DNA from: Tipula vernalis
Taxonomy: Eukaryota; Arthropoda; Insecta; Diptera; Tipulidae
Reading direction: 5' to 3'
NCBI GenBank assembly: GCA_958295665.1
Contig: OY282560.1
Coordinates: 303,983,536-304,047,535, forward strand
DNA: 64,000 bases
Each line of letters starts with the position of its first letter. The first letter of the stretch is position 1. Below are positions 43,901-55,037 of this stretch, one piece after another. The notes below the pieces were generated by a model, which saw nothing but the letters and a program-made list of their open reading frames with translations, searched no databases and was not told the origin of the DNA. A program made the translations under genes and the position numbers.

Positions 43901-44148
43901 CGAGTCCCGTTCGCAGCGTATAAATTGAAATCCGAAATTCCACTCGTATTTTTATTAAAATTTGGAGGTATTACAGACACATCTGCGCCTGTATCAATCA
44001 AAAATTTTTGCTTATAATTAAGTTTGTTTATTAACAGGCGACATGAACTATTGCCATCAAAGCACGCCGCCAAATGCTGATGGGTAATTAGTTTTTTGGA
44101 TTTTGAGCGATATCTGGCTTGAGAATAAACGTTGTGTAATGCTTGCAA
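40906..44148 (-). CDS. Pol polyprotein of CsRn1-like element (protease, RT, RNase H, integrase)
   Basis: An open frame of 1080 codons. Rough residues: protease [13 protein letters not shown] near 48 and IIGADFL; RT from [40 protein letters not shown], catalytic [12 protein letters not shown] near 350; RNase [16 protein letters not shown] near 504 and LFTDHKPL; integrase zinc [11 protein letters not shown]...CIACQIAK near 700-735; catalytic core LDIIGPLP near 764, [10 protein letters not shown] near 821, and the Glu in NGMIERWH; a basic C-terminal tail. There is no chromodomain that I recognise. Translation most likely enters from gag by -1 slippage at 44091-44097, so the first Met of this frame is not the true N-terminus. 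All catalytic residues are present. Confidence 0.92.
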   Translation of the reverse strand: MQALHNVYSQARYRSKSKKLITHQHLAACFDGNSSCRLLINKLNYKQKFLIDTGADVSVIPPNFNKNTSGISDFNLYAANGTRIRAYGTRLLDLNIGLRRKFSWKFIVAEVSIPIIGADFLKSTGIIVDIQNRRIIDPSTSLFTIGSIAIVQVPSLSILDRSVIHPDVVKLLSKYEEISRDTLNPTNIKHNVTHYLETSGPPVVCKTRRLPPDKLNIAKTHFESMMAQGICRPSTSPWSSPLHLVRKKNGEWRPCGDYRALNNITIPDCYPVPHLQDFSFQLAGCTIFTTLDLVRVYHQIPIEPKDIPKTAISTPFGLFEFCRMTFGLRNAAQSFQRLMHAVLLGLPFCFVYLDDVLIASSSWDEHITHLDTVFQRLTEAVLVINIDKCVFAQLEVVFLGHLVNAQGILPSPARVEVIKKIERPTTVQQLKRFLGMINFYRRFVPAAARDQAILNNFLKGYRKNSKAPVEWSEESIAAFEGCKAKLCEATVLAHPSISARLSVMVDASNTAVGAVVQQFVNESWQPLGFYSLRLSETQQRYSAYDRELLAAYLGIKHFRYYLEGHNFTLFTDHKPLIYAFKQNLDKASPRQRRHLDFVGQFTTDLQHVAGTDNTVADTLSRLNQVTIHESIDYSAIADTQAKDEELAKFMANENSSLKFDQVPVSFNSEKTLYCDTSTGKPRPFIPISHRKQVFEAFHNLAHPSIKATIRILTDKVIWPSIKRDVKSMAQSCIACQIAKITRHTKSPTGDYIPTSERFTEVHLDIIGPLPISNNQRYCVTMIDRYTRWAEVVPVQDITAVTVAFAVYSAWIARFGVPKFIITDQGRQFESQLFSELSALLGFERRRTTSYNPRCNGMIERWHHTLKAAIMCHDRADWPNILPSVLLGLRTTFCDELQASSAELVYGSTLRVPGQLFESDNNSLPQAEFVENLKQHFKEIRPETATRHSKDKIFVSKHLNECSHVFTRTDSVRRALQPPYTGPHPVINRFEKFFDVKVKGKQIRISIDRLKPCFMENTESWEETPKRSFEGTSDMECGTDVATSTRSDSVIPDRRHNHIFDPCPVVTRTGRVTRTPLRFAD

Positions 44149-45290
44149 CCCAGCTTACATTTGAATGCACGTTCACCGAATCGTCGATGATAAAAGCACT
44201 CGAAATTTTCGCGACTTGATTCACGCGACTGTGACCGATTTCGGTTTCGACTATGCCTATTTTGGCTGCGTGACCGATGATGTGCGGTCATTAAAGCTGA
44301 AACTTCATTCATCATATCCGTCTTGAATTGTCCCAATATTACATTAATATTTACTGGTGCGGATGACGCTGTGTAATTTGCCTGAGATCCAAATGGAGTG
44401 CTTGGTGGAACTGCAACTGAATGCACCTGCGCATGAGCCATGGTTTCGATTAAATCATCAGCGCGTTTTGCCAACACTGATAGTGTAATATCCTTCTCAA
44501 AAGGAGTCAGCACCATTTGGACCTGCTGCGGCAATCGTTGCATCCATAATTGTCGAATTGAGTCGTCGTTAAAATTGGAACCTGCATTGAGTCGAAATTG
44601 TTCAAGTAGTTGCGAAGGTTTTTTGTCTCCCAAGGATAATCCGTGTAAAAGGTTGTGCAGCTTGGTCTTCTCCGATTCACCTAATCCTCTAACCACTTCC
44701 TGTTTGAATGTAGAGTACGGAGTTTTTCCTTTATCCCGCGTTATTAGTCCTGCGAATTGGTTGTGCAATCGTGCATCAAGAGCACTAACAGCATGCGAAT
44801 ATTTGGTTGTTTCCAAATTGATGTTCGCTATTTTGAACTGTTGTTCTAAGATTACAAACCACACTTCAGGGTTTTGACTATACAAGGGTTGTGGAGGCTT
44901 GAACGCTACATGTGAAATTTCATGTTTCGACGCCTGATGTGGAAAATGAGTTGCGCTAGAAAGCAACTGTAATTTTGTCTTTTCATCTTCTTGAAGATTT
45001 ATGTCTGAAGCGATAACGACATTTTCGGAGGACGACGGAAACTGACTCTGCGTCACCGACAATCGCGCATCAAGCAGCCCCTGAACTTTAGTTTCGATCA
45101 AGGCACTTAACTGCTCCGAAGTCAACGTAATCAAATCACCCCCCACCGCGCTTGGACCATCGACCGATTTCACGGGAGGAGAAACATGTTTTGAAACCTC
45201 ACCCTCACTATCGGGTCGATACCGTTTACAACGCGACGAGAAAAGTAACACAAGCACAAAAATATCGAAGAAAATATAAAAAATACGCAC
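44088..45290 (-). CDS. Gag protein of CsRn1-like element
   Basis: A 400-residue Gag. The N-terminus [19 protein letters not shown] is strongly hydrophobic and followed by basic residues, so it looks like a signal anchor or membrane segment, which is unusual for an LTR element Gag. The capsid part ([18 protein letters not shown] to about residue 280) is of the CsRn1 type ([33 protein letters not shown]). An SR/RN-rich basic stretch precedes the zinc motif [18 protein letters not shown], a CHCC arrangement instead of CCHC. It ends NPKN then TAA, with A-AAA-AAC immediately before the stop. The start at 45290 is the first ATG and places the hydrophobic segment first. Confidence 0.88.
   Translation of the reverse strand: MRIFYIFFDIFVLVLLFSSRCKRYRPDSEGEVSKHVSPPVKSVDGPSAVGGDLITLTSEQLSALIETKVQGLLDARLSVTQSQFPSSSENVVIASDINLQEDEKTKLQLLSSATHFPHQASKHEISHVAFKPPQPLYSQNPEVWFVILEQQFKIANINLETTKYSHAVSALDARLHNQFAGLITRDKGKTPYSTFKQEVVRGLGESEKTKLHNLLHGLSLGDKKPSQLLEQFRLNAGSNFNDDSIRQLWMQRLPQQVQMVLTPFEKDITLSVLAKRADDLIETMAHAQVHSVAVPPSTPFGSQANYTASSAPVNINVILGQFKTDMMNEVSALMTAHHRSRSQNRHSRNRNRSQSRESSRENFECFYHRRFGERAFKCKLGCKHYTTFILKPDIAQNPKN
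44091..44097 (-). promoter_or_regulatory. Predicted -1 ribosomal frameshift site (A AAA AAC)
   Basis: In the gag frame the codons CCA AAA AAC TAA contain the canonical X-XXY-YYZ heptamer A-AAA-AAC directly before the stop. A one-base backward slip enters the pol frame. The other CsRn1-like element has A-AAA-AAA at the equivalent place. I did not model a downstream pseudoknot. Confidence 0.8.
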
Positions 45291-46005
45291 GAAATACTAA
45301 TCATTGTGTAATGAGAATATAAAATAGGCAACCCTTCTTAAAACAAAAACTTTGAAACGTACTTACAGTTTTAAGTTACAATAAAATTTTTTTAATCCTC
45401 TTGAAACAATGCTGATCGTTGAAACTACCTGACGAGTTACTTCCGAGATGAATGTTAATTTACCGTAAATTATTGCCCAATTGTATTCACCACACGTTGT
45501 AACTGCTATACGCAGCAATGGTGCATATACGGCGACTGGGTCCACGTTAAAAGTTGATAAAATATTTGGTTAGGTTGAACACGAGGTACTGTTGTAATTA
45601 TACAACGTATGTGGTAACCGAATCAACGTGAAAGTTGGGTTATGTCCAACACGTTAAAATTATATATAGTATCGACGTACACGGCAACTGGATGTGTGCC
45701 CCAATTGAAGTATATACAACACTAAGTAATTGCAATTATACAGCGACAATGTATTTAGTATGTACTTCGCTCCAATTGTATAATGCGCAACGCGTGGTAA
45801 CTGATATTGTACCGTAAATCCGTAGCAACTGGACCGATTTTAACCCGCAACACGCGGTAATTGTAAAAATGCGGTGATTGCCAATATATATGCTTATAAA
45901 GATGATATATCGCAACAATTGGATAGTGCGATAATTATATATACCGATGTACACGTAAATATTCCGATTCCACTCGATTAAGATCACGTCGGGGTCACCA
46001 GTTTA
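45291..46005 (-). promoter_or_regulatory. Long 5' leader with degenerate repeats
   Basis: Noncoding leader between the 5' LTR and gag. It holds about ten copies of a loose motif with CAACTG or CAATTG (for example near 45476, 45533, 45689, 45703, 45776, 45830, 45915) next to CACG-rich words. Dispersed motif copies in a leader recall the insulator of the gypsy element, but I see no specific known factor site. Confidence 0.4.
45983..46000 (-). other. Primer binding site, tRNA-Trp
   Basis: The minus strand reads TGGTGACCCCGACGTGAT, complementary to the 3' end of tRNA-Trp as used by CsRn1-clade elements. It lies five bases inside the 5' LTR. The same 18 bases are found at 59860-59877. Confidence 0.9.
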
Positions 46006-46464
46006 TGTGGGTGTTGATGTGAGTGGATAAACCGTTGATAAATCGTAGCACAATTATTAAAACAATTACACGATACATATATTTATATATTGACAAAAAA
46101 ATACTTTATTATTTATTGAAATACAATTCAAATTTATTTGTTTATTTGTAAACGCCTTAGTTTTAAATTTATTTTGTAAACGCATTAGTTGCTTTGTCAC
46201 CGAAAAACTCAAAACTAAAGATTTTTATTTTCTTTTGTGTTTTTTTACAAAAAATGGTTTTGCTCCCGCCCTCAGCACTCTCTGCATTTTAGCATCGTAA
46301 CTACTGAGGACGGGACGCGCACCTTAATACATTCCAAATTCATGTTCCAAGAAAAGGTGCCAACAAACCGAAATAATAATCAATATCAATCAAAAGTTAA
46401 TTAAATGTTAAACAAATGTTAATCAAATGTTAAACAAATGTTAATCAAATGCCAACTCGCCACA
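46006..46464 (-). repeat. 5' LTR of CsRn1-like element
   Basis: Partner of 40388-40846, followed by AATC (46465-46468). Confidence 0.95.
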
Positions 46465-47623
46465 AATCCATTCGCCGTCCAAATGAAATTTGATTCGGGT
46501 TGGTTTCTCTGCCCTTCTTAAAATTTTGTACAAAATTTCCGAACATTTCCCACTCGAATCAGTTTTTCTTACTAGTATGGTGGGGGTTTTAGGTGCTAGA
46601 TTAATCCTTTCCAAAAATGCTGATATATTGGTGACATTTGATAATTGAATAGGATAAGCACCAGAACTATTCCAATATATGGATCCAATGATTTTTTGAA
46701 AATGATACACCAAATACTCAAAAATTGCTTGAAGTGGTTCAGGATCACGATAATCCTGCGTAAAGCCAATATATTGTCTCAGATCAAATTTACCATCCTT
46801 CATGTAATTCCCACTTTGGACATATTCAGCTAGTGTACGATTGATTATTTTATGAAATTCGCAATTTTCATATTCTAAACGATTGTCATCAATCGCCATT
46901 TTGAAAGCAATTAAATCACAAACGTTAAAAATTTTGATACCACGTCGCCGCTTTTATGTTCGATGGTAATCTAGCACCAAATTGACCTGAATGAAAGTAC
47001 GACGAGGGTTCCACAACGGTTTATCCACATGATGTAAATAGTTTGGCTCAAGAAAACGGAATGCTCTTTTAGTTTTTCGTGGCACGCAAATCCGTTCTAT
47101 CTCTTGATGCTCTGGTAACCAAATTAATTTAACTGGCTTGATTGTATCACCGGCCCGTAAATCATAGTCCCATAAGTGTTCATTTAATAATGGATATCCT
47201 AAATATTGCATATACTGTTGAAATTAAAGCAAAAATCGTTAAATAAACAAAGAACATTCAGACACCTGTACTTGGTACAAACCATTACCACAGCAGACTC
47301 CTTCGAGAAGAGTGGCTTTAATTTTAATAATTTTTGAACTACCATACTGCAAGGTTCATCGAAGAATTCTTCATCTGCGGTTTCATGGGAATCTAAAATT
47401 GTCTCTTCGATATCATCACTATCGTCAGAATTCAAATTCTGTTCTACTACATACATATTGTCTACCGAGGCAAATCTATAAAGTTTAAACTGTTAGACAT
47501 AAATCGGGTTTCCATTGTCATAATATAATAGCATAATAGTATTATACTATTATACCACAGAAAAAGATAAACAGATGTGGAAAGTTCATACTACACAAAT
47601 GTATATGAATGATATTACTTACA

Positions 47624-48117
47624 ATTTTCGAACAGTTGCCAGAAGTAACTCCCGAGAACGAGAGGTTTGTATCGTTTACTTTATAATGTTTTTTCTTTCC
47701 AATTTCGCACAGTTAAAATGTAATCGTTATTGTGTTAGTAAGATCGTTTTTTATATACATATGTGTACATACATAAATGAAATATATTTGTTCTACTCTT
47801 AGATTAACTATAGATAGAACAAAACAATTTTTGTTGTGAAGCCGTTTTTGTTTATTTATATTTTGATTTTTCATGAAAAGAGAAAGAAGAAAATGAGATA
47901 ACAATATTTAACGTATGACTGAATCGCGCAGTGGCGGAGCAATTTTATATAATAAGAAGGGAACAGAAAAATATATACAAATGCAAATTGTTTTCTATTA
48001 ATTTTTTTTTTATTTTAAAAATTAATTACATAATACCTAAAAATTTAAAAAAACATTAACGCATCACATTCCTTGAAAATTAATTATTCTTGTGTAGAAA
48101 GAGCGCAGTGATGTTTT
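47624..48117. other. Intergenic, AT-rich
   Basis: It separates the leader exon of the interrupted gene (ending 47623) from the THAP9-like gene end. It contains short open frames on both strands without motifs. The upstream part may hold the promoter and further leader of the interrupted gene. Confidence 0.4.
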
Positions 48118-48123
48118 TTTATT
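48118..48123 (-). terminator. Polyadenylation signal
   Basis: AATAAA on the minus strand, four bases past the stop codon of the THAP9-like gene. It is the first such signal downstream. Confidence 0.5.
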
Positions 48124-48126
48124 TTC

Positions 48127-50507
48127 TTATTTTGCTATATAGTGAAATCGTATGTTTAAATATTTTTCTGCTATACACCTAATTAACAAATTTCTGTGGC
48201 ATTCTGCTTCCAAGAAAACGGTATTGTTGCAAAATCTTTCTTGGGCCCTTAAGATTATTTTATTGTAAATGATTCTAGATATTGCAATATGACTTTTAAT
48301 ACTTATTCTGATTTCCTTTTCTATAAATTTACAAATTTTTATTACATCGAATGATGGCTTTTTTAATTTATTATTTCTATCTTTTATATCTATTAATAAA
48401 TGTTTATCCTGATCTGAATGTAATAAATCCAAGCAAGAATCGCATTCAATTCTGGTGTATAAATGCCTAACCACAAAACCTGAAACGTATTCTACAATGT
48501 CAGTCTGGTATTCTGTTAGTTCTATGTTAGGTTGATGTATTAGGTCTACATTTACAATGCCATTTAAATTCTCAGACTGATTTTGGTCGCAAATTAATGA
48601 TGGCTGCGATATAAAGTGCAATCCTGATTGGTCCGTTACATCACTATTTTCCTCGCTTTGGTCTAAATCTTGATCAGAAAAAAATGTCTGTCGCTGAGAT
48701 AAGGTTTCATTTATGAGCTTGACTGATGATTTGAATATATTTACCTGTAGTATTGAAATGTCTAATTGTGGAAAACAGTTTCCGGTGGTATTTTGAATTT
48801 GAACGTGTAGTAAAAGTCTTTTATAAGTAGCGGCAAACTGTCTAACTGTTGGGTTATTGTTATAGCCTAAATGACACCTAATTGACGAGAAGAACAACTC
48901 TAAATGGTCTTGGCTAATTTTATACATCGGTACATACTCCAGTAGTCCACTTTCAATAAATTTATCGTAAATAGTTTCAAGATTCTTCAAACACAAAATA
49001 ATACCTAAAAATCCGGTATGCCGTTTAGATTCTAATACAGGTTCTATAGGATCTTTAAACTTTAATGATTCTATGTATAAAACAGCCTCTTTTGAAAATT
49101 TTTTGATTTCATCAATATTTGAAGAACAAATAGGTTTGTTGAGATTGTTGCATTTGATATTTCGACTATTCAAAATATCAAAAATATCGTTAAATTTTTT
49201 AATAAATTTTATGTTAGCACCGCATTCTGCAAAATCAACATGTCCCTTTGTTTTCAAATATAACAATGCATCTGCCACAGAATTATTTAAGGTCTGCACG
49301 GCAAATTTCACTTTAATTTTTTGTTTTGCAAACATTATATGATTTAATGATAATTTATTACCAAAATACAGCCCTTGTTCATTTTGTATTTCGTATAATT
49401 TTTTTAAATATTTCCAATCGATAGTACCACCATCGATATCGATAAGAGGACCTCTCTCAGCAAAAGAGTTTCTGACTAATTTCAGCATATGACACGCGTC
49501 TAAATTGAACATAAAACTACCAACGTTTTCAATGTTAAAAGAAGAATAAAGGTTCGGGCTTTTCAAATTACACCCTAATAATTTTGCGGCCGTTGGGTTC
49601 GCAGGAAGACCGTCACAGGTAATGCCTACTACTTCAACCCCAGTGTCTATTAGATTTTTTAAGCAAATTTCTATTACATTTTTTCTTTGGTCTCCTGTAA
49701 AGGAAGTAATTGGAAAATATCCAATAGGTATTTTCCAATGTTTATTAATACACACTACCATAAATACTAAAATCTGCTGTGCGAGCATTTTATTACATTC
49801 AGGATCTGAACCAAATTCTACGTAACCCCATGTCCTTTTTTTATGCTCATCCCATTCTCTTCGAGCTCTAATCGAAATTTCATCAAAAACTAAATTAGTG
49901 ATAACTCTTTCGTTTTTAGTTTTTGCAATTTCAACTATTTTTCGAAGAGTGGTAAATGCTTCTTCTGTAAATCCAGGATTGCCATTTACCGACTGATACC
50001 AACGACTAATGGTTTTTAAATGAGGCAAACATAAATCTAAGTTTCTTCGAACATAATTATACGCTTTCGGTGAATAAAAATTCAAGTTCAAGGCAAATTT
50101 TTTAAGTTCCTCGCTATACACTATTCCTTTCATGCTCCTTCGCATCAATTTCTTTCTGTACACACTGAATAATTCCTTTCCGATTCCTTTGGATTGGTTT
50201 AAAATTAAACTGTCATCTTCCGAAATTAAATTTTTAGATTTTAAGTCTCGAATAAGGGTAGTTATGTTGTTTATCTTAACATTTCGACGTCGAAGAGTTT
50301 GGTGAAGATTTCTAATTTTTTTGGATTTTACTGCAGCTACTACTCTTAATTTTCTTAATTTTTGCCTCTTAGTCGCTGATGAAAGAACATCATCGGAAGA
50401 TGATTTCATTGCTCGTTTGTAGGTCATTTTTGATTTCTTCGGGGTTGTTGGTAAATTTTCTTTACCACTAGAAGTAGCGTTCAAATCATCAGATGTTGTA
50501 GTATCTG
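48127..50507 (-). CDS. P-superfamily (THAP9-like) transposase, main exon
   Basis: An open stretch of about 793 codons. The frame is open at its upstream end without an ATG and is entered by an acceptor (CATTAG then CAGATACT), so this is an internal-to-last exon. Motifs of the P-element RNase H-like catalytic domain appear in order: NLVFDEISIRARREW (first Asp, about residue 200), GITCDGLPANPTAAKLLG, DACHMLKLVRNSF, an insertion domain, and SQDHLELFFSSIRCHLGYNNNPTVRQF with the catalytic Glu. A C-terminal region with DIVEYVSGFVVRHL and a Cys pair (CDSCLDLL) follows. Length and motifs fit THAP9 and P-type transposases. A basic N-terminal part (RATKRQKLRKLR-like) may be a nuclear signal. I found no terminal inverted repeats, so it could be a domesticated host gene. 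Confidence 0.85.
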
Positions 50508-50576
50508 CTAATGCCGTAGTAATATTAAATTATTTAAAAAAAGTTGTTACAATTTAGTTTCGCAAAATTAATTTAC

Positions 50577-50731
50577 TAACTTCTAAATTTTTATCAGCAA
50601 CAATTTCATCTGCAGTTTCTGTCACAGTACCTTCATCAGTAGTTGAAGAGTAGCTGAAGGCTTCATCTTTATTCACAGTATCTGATATTTTTACATTCGA
50701 TTCCGGTGATAGAATCCTAACCAGAGGGCGC
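50577..50731 (-). CDS. THAP9-like gene, linker exon (predicted)
   Basis: Acceptor ATGTAG then GCGCCC; donor GTAAAT after 50577. The translation RPLVRILSPESNVKISDT ... ADKNLEV is acidic and Ser/Thr-rich, typical of the linker after a THAP domain. The phases join the THAP exon (ending AG) and the main exon (starting CA) without a stop. An alternative acceptor at 50746 would introduce a TAA at once. Confidence 0.6.
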
Positions 50732-51245
50732 CTACATTTTTTTACCTAAATAGATATATTTTAATTATAATCAGGGATATTTTGATTTATAATTTCAAAG
50801 TGGTTAATTAATTCAAGTTAAAATATTCGTCGTTTTCACTAAGCAAATTCGTTGATACTTTATATTCCGTAATTAAATTTATCAATGCATTTTATGTAAT
50901 CAACGTACAAGTTTCACACTGGTGCATTAATAATTCAGACTGGTGCAATAATAATTATGATGAACATATTTTAAATGGTCAAAAGTTTATATAATCATTT
51001 AATGAAACTAACACAAAATGTATAACATAAAAAATGAGCGAATTTGCTTAGTAAAGGTTATGAGGCCTCAAAACAAACACATATTAATATATATGTATTA
51101 GCCGCATTTCATGAAACCGAGTGTTCCGAATCCGATCGAAGTTTTCATTGAAAGCAACAATAAAAATTGTACTAAGAAATGCAACTATTATTAATGTTGA
51201 CTGATCTACAATCGATTTTTTCTTTATACAATACTAAATAGTTAC

Positions 51246-51428
51246 CTCTTTTTATAAACAAAGATTGAAGGAACTGAATCGCTTTTTAATATCCTTCGGA
51301 TATAACCAGGTTTAAAATCGATACTTTTGAAATGTTCTGAACGTACAACATCACGATCCTTTGGGTACCAATTCTTCCATTTTAATGCATATAGCCATTT
51401 CTTCCTAATATCCCTGTTTCTTGGAAAC
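51246..51428 (-). CDS. THAP9-like gene, THAP domain exon (Cys to Arg)
   Basis: Acceptor AATACAG then GTTTCC; donor GAG then GTAACT. It reads FPRNRDIRKKWLYALKWKN, WYPKDRDVVRSEHFKSIDF and RRILKSDSVPSIF, which matches the THAP zinc-dependent DNA-binding fold (FPKD..RK.W, CSEHF, LK..AVPTIF). The third zinc ligand, normally Cys in V-C-S-E-H-F, is Arg here, a change that needs only one T to C substitution. Sequence-specific DNA binding by this domain is therefore doubtful. The exon lies 515 bases upstream of the linker exon, in phase. Confidence 0.75.
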
Positions 51429-53009
51429 CTGTATTTGAATTAACAACATTGACTAATTTTTTGATTAATAAATCTTTAGTCAATTCGTAATTTCATGCCC
51501 GTGAATCGCAGAAAATATTTTAGCATTAGACGTTAGCTTAGATTCATTACTAAGTTAAACATAAACATCAAATCAAATATTCGTCAGCTAAATAACCGAA
51601 TCGAATATTCGACTCGTTTTTTAGTTTTATGTTAGCAAAAATATTCGATTAATCATATTATTCGATAATTGAGTTATTCGGCAAATTTCATGATAGACCC
51701 CCCCCCCCCCCGGTTTTAAAAGAAAAGCCTTTGTCATACGTAAAACGTGTGACCGGATTTCTAAACCGAACATTTCATATTTTAAAAAAATCGTTATTCC
51801 CACAAAAAGAAAATTATTAAAATTATACTTTGAATTATGAAAACCATAATAGTTTTAAATAAATTTGTTGAAATTGCCAATTTTCCTTATAGAAAATATA
51901 CTTTCATCATTTGTCGGCCAATTTCAACAGTCGACCCACAAAATATAAAAATTGTTTTTTTGTTAATAATTTTGCCATTGTAGGAATAAATTTATGTCGC
52001 AAATTGAAAATAACCGCAATATTGGTTTAAAAAATCCAAGCGAATATAGGTAACAACCTTAATCCTTATCTTTCTCACAGGATAATAAAAAATTAAAAAA
52101 TAAATTAGCAGGTAAGAAGATATTTTATTTACATAAAGGGATGTAATATTTTTATTACACCCATTTCGTTTTGAATGCAATAAATGTTTATGACGTTGGT
52201 TAAATGCAGAAGAAAAACTAAAACAGGTAGGAATTTTTTCCCGACTGAATCACAGTGCTATTATTTAAATTTAAAATTGAGGGATTTCGGTTTATTATAT
52301 CAGGTCATACGTCATACATTGAAATTATACCTGTCTTAATTCTACGCGATAGAATATCAGAAGTGACTAAGGTAACTAATTTTAATGTTTTTTAAATTAC
52401 TAAAATATTACCTGCTACAAATACTTAATATACGTATACAATTATATATTACATAATATTATATAACAATATACAGATGTATAAAACTATAAAACCATAA
52501 TTGATTTTGTTAACTTGCGATAAAATTTATTTATATTTTTATGGGCATGAATTTTTATTAAAAACTGAACATCAAAAAAAATTTGAAATCAGCCAAAAAA
52601 TTAATAATCGGCTAACGAAAATAATCACACCGCACATAATAAATAAAATAATTTTAACTACACCACTGGGTTTTCGAGCCGAATGAAACGTAAAAACCTT
52701 GTAAAAACACAGCTCTTACATACTTACATTATACCTTAGATTATACTACATTATACTAACACAGCTGTACTATACTTGTATTGTTATTGTTTACAAATAT
52801 AGCACGTGGATTTTTAACTTTTTTTTAGAAAAATTTTATTGTTTCCACTTATTTTTTTTTAATTAAAATTAATATTAATTAAATTATTAATTAAATAGTA
52901 TTAACTATGCACGTGTACACTATAAATTTGTGTAATGTTAATAAAATCAATCATGCCGTTATTAAGTAAATGCAAAAAAACGGTTTATTGACACTATCGA
53001 AAAACTTAC

Positions 53010-53075
53010 CTATGGAAAGAAATTTCCTTTTTTTTTATTACATGTGTAAAAAATGATGAATCGCAGATATTTGTG
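53010..53075 (-). CDS. THAP9-like gene, candidate N-terminal exon
   Basis: A strong donor (CCATAG then GTAAGTTT) closes a frame reading KKEISFHR, which joins the next exon to give SFHRFP, the conserved start of THAP domains. Only one candidate N-terminal Cys is visible, no ATG lies in this frame, and a run of nine A sits just upstream. A one-base slip there would give a second frame with YTCNKKK. Either the gene is damaged at its start or another exon exists upstream. The intron to 51428 would be about 1.6 kb. Confidence 0.5.
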   Translation of the reverse strand, partial: HKYLRFIIFYTCNKKKGNFFP

Positions 53076-53099
53076 TAGAAATTTTAAACTCTGAATAAA

Positions 53100-53965
53100 T
53101 TTAATGCGGGTTTTATTTTTGTTTAATTCACAAATATATTGTATGTATTTTCACAATTCTTTAGGGTTTTTATAAGTTTACAAATTTAGTTTTATAAGAT
53201 AATCACCTTAATCGCCTTTGTTCGCTTTTTTTGGTCGCTTAGCAGATCGCTTGTAGTCGCTTGTAGATTCGCTGGGAAAGTGAACGATTTTATCTTTTTT
53301 AATTGTTTAATTTGCCGAGTTTGCTCAAAAAAAAAATAAATAAAATACAGCAAATTTGAACCGCAAAATCGGTTCAAAGTCCGGCTTAAAGCTTTGCTGA
53401 TTCGAGCGCATTCTATTATTAAACCCGTTAAGTTGATTCTATTATATTTTGTAATAATGAATCGATTTTGACAAACAAATTTTGCTGTCACAAAACAAAA
53501 TTATTCGATTTTACAAAAATATTAAGAAAGCAACTGTTTACATCAAAATTCGCGATATCAATAAACCAAAGCAAAATAATTGGCGTTATTAAAGTGATTT
53601 ACAAGACAAGTAAGTTAATAGTTACAATGTAAATTTGTTTTCTAATTCAATTTTAATTTAATCATTCTAGCCGTGAATTCATTGCATCTCCAACAACATG
53701 AGAGTTTTTACAACCATAAACATTACACTTTCTCATTTTTTATAAAAAATAAAAACTCATTTTTGTTTTTTTAATTTAAAATCTGATATTTTTAAGTTAT
53801 AACTTTAAGACACAAAATTGCACTTACGAATGACTAAAATATCCTATTTGTGGTCTTATATGCGCATCTCGTTTTATTTATTTGTTCATCTCGCTTTGGC
53901 ATGCCACCTTTGCGGCTTCACTTTTTATTTTCGTTTTGTATTGAAATTTTGATAGTTGTTCTATC
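53100..53965. other. AT-rich interval, nothing recognised
   Basis: It may contain promoter and upstream leader of the THAP9-like gene. A 99-codon minus frame (53192-53491) shows no motif. Confidence 0.35.
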
Positions 53966-54269
53966 TATAGTAGCTGCATTTCTTGACGCATAGTGATCCG
54001 GATCAGATCAAAATTTACATGTGAAGCAACAACAACATTTGATCCATTATTCGTTTTGGATCACAAATGGTGATCTAAACATAGTTGAACAATATTTTGT
54101 AAAGACAAAGAATATAATGAATATAGTACGAGTATGAAGAGGCATTCAAAACGAAACGAGACAAAAAAATTGAATTTTGGTGTTTGTTTGTTTTACGCAT
54201 TTTTGTGTCGTTTCATGAGACATGATCTGATCCAGATCAGATCAAACGTCAATAAATGCGGCTAGTATA
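53966..54269. mobile_element. MITE with about 25-bp terminal inverted repeats
   Basis: The left end TAGTAGCTGCATTTCTTGACG and the right end CGTCAATAAATGCGGCTAGTA pair with three or four mismatches. Inside, GATCCGGATCAGATC and GATCTGATCCAGATCAGATC extend the symmetry. The ends carry TATA/TA, compatible with a TA duplication of Tc1/mariner-type MITEs. It has no coding capacity. Confidence 0.6.
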
Positions 54270-54378
54270 ATCTAAGGTTCTACTTTAAATAATGTTTTCA
54301 TGTATGTATATAACCATTTCAAAAATTTCTTTTTAAAAAACAAGAACAATTTTATATTTGTTAATTGTTGGTACATTT

Positions 54379-54834
54379 TTGGGGTTATTTTGTTATTCTT
54401 ATAACCCGCGTGTTTATTTTAAGGTTGATGGAGCCCCACAATTCACTGCGCACAGCGTACACGCTATATTTGAGTCTAACCTCACTCTTCGGCGTTATAC
54501 GTTTTTTTTCGGGTGTGTAAAATAAATTTAGTACACGGAGATACAACTTTTCTTTAACTTTATTTTTATTATTATTCAATTTAGTAATAATCCAAAAAAA
54601 CTACAATTTTTTTACATTTAATACAATCCGAACGTACCAAACATAATGTTCGGTTAGCTAAATAAAAACTGAACTGATCGGTGGTACGATCTTTTTAGTA
54701 ATCTTATTTTATTTTTTTGACACAAAAAATGTCCGCTTTTTGGGTTTTTGTCTTGGGTATAGTTTTGTTGCCCTAAACACCAATTTGTGTTTAGATTGAC
54801 ATTTTTTATATTTTTAGTTGAGCCAAACGCCACA
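54379..54834 (-). repeat. 3' LTR of second CsRn1-like element
   Basis: Plus-strand ends are TTGGGGTTATTTTG and CCAAACGCCACA. A small open frame inside (54385-54579) occurs in both LTRs and is not a gene. Confidence 0.93.
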
Positions 54835-54848
54835 AATACTCCCCTCCT
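54835..54848 (-). other. Polypurine tract
   Basis: The minus strand reads AGGAGGGGAGTATT just before the 3' LTR. Confidence 0.75.
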
Positions 54849-55037
54849 AGTGGAATATGTAAAATTCAATATTTGTATATTTAATATTTCACGAAACTCT
54901 TTACAAAATACATAGAGTTATCTCGTGTAAGTTTGAATTACATAAAATAAAAAAAATTAAAAACAAATTTGACGTTTGATGTTAATTGCTACCCTAATAA
55001 ATTCCAGTTTTAGTCGATTTCCACTTACAAAAAAAAA

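Larger units (their letters stand above)
40388..46464 (-). mobile_element. CsRn1-like Ty3/Gypsy retrotransposon inserted in a gene
   Basis: A 6077-bp element with 459-bp LTRs and a 4-bp AATC duplication (40384-40387 and 46465-46468). It contains a tRNA-Trp primer site, a 715-bp leader, gag, pol in the -1 frame, and a G-rich polypurine tract. The LTRs differ at about five positions (near 40499, 40541, 40695, 40713, 40810), about 1 percent. The CHCC-type Gag motif and tRNA-Trp primer are known marks of the CsRn1 clade. gag and pol frames are open, so it may be functional. It lies within the coding sequence of the gene at 39639-47623, in the same orientation. Confidence 0.92.
39639..47623 (-). 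pseudogene. Unrecognised multi-exon gene split by an LTR retrotransposon, with three in-frame stops
   Basis: I do not recognise the product. Exon model on the minus strand: a leader exon ending at 47623 (donor GTAAGT); 47475-47289 with ATG at 47456 (acidic N-terminus NSDDSDDIEET, donor GTAATG); 47214 to 46465; after the 6.1-kb insertion, 40383-39988 (donor GTATTT); a 67-bp intron (39921-39987); and 39920-39639. One reading frame of about 530 codons is kept throughout, including exactly across the insertion once one AATC copy is discounted and across the small intron (KIQ joined to IIELIVEE). It is interrupted only by TAA at 46951-46953, TGA at 40336-40338 and TAA at 40174-40176. The stop TAA at 39639-39641 overlaps a polyadenylation signal (CAATAAAA). 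The lack of frameshifts points to recent loss. Undetected introns around the stops are possible. Confidence 0.55.

Noticed and set aside
47525..47560. AT palindrome near 47530-47552
   Set aside because: Short and expected at this base composition; no partner or duplication.
51696..51716. Run of C in otherwise AT-rich DNA
   Set aside because: Simple homopolymer; could be slippage or sequencing artefact and has no associated feature.
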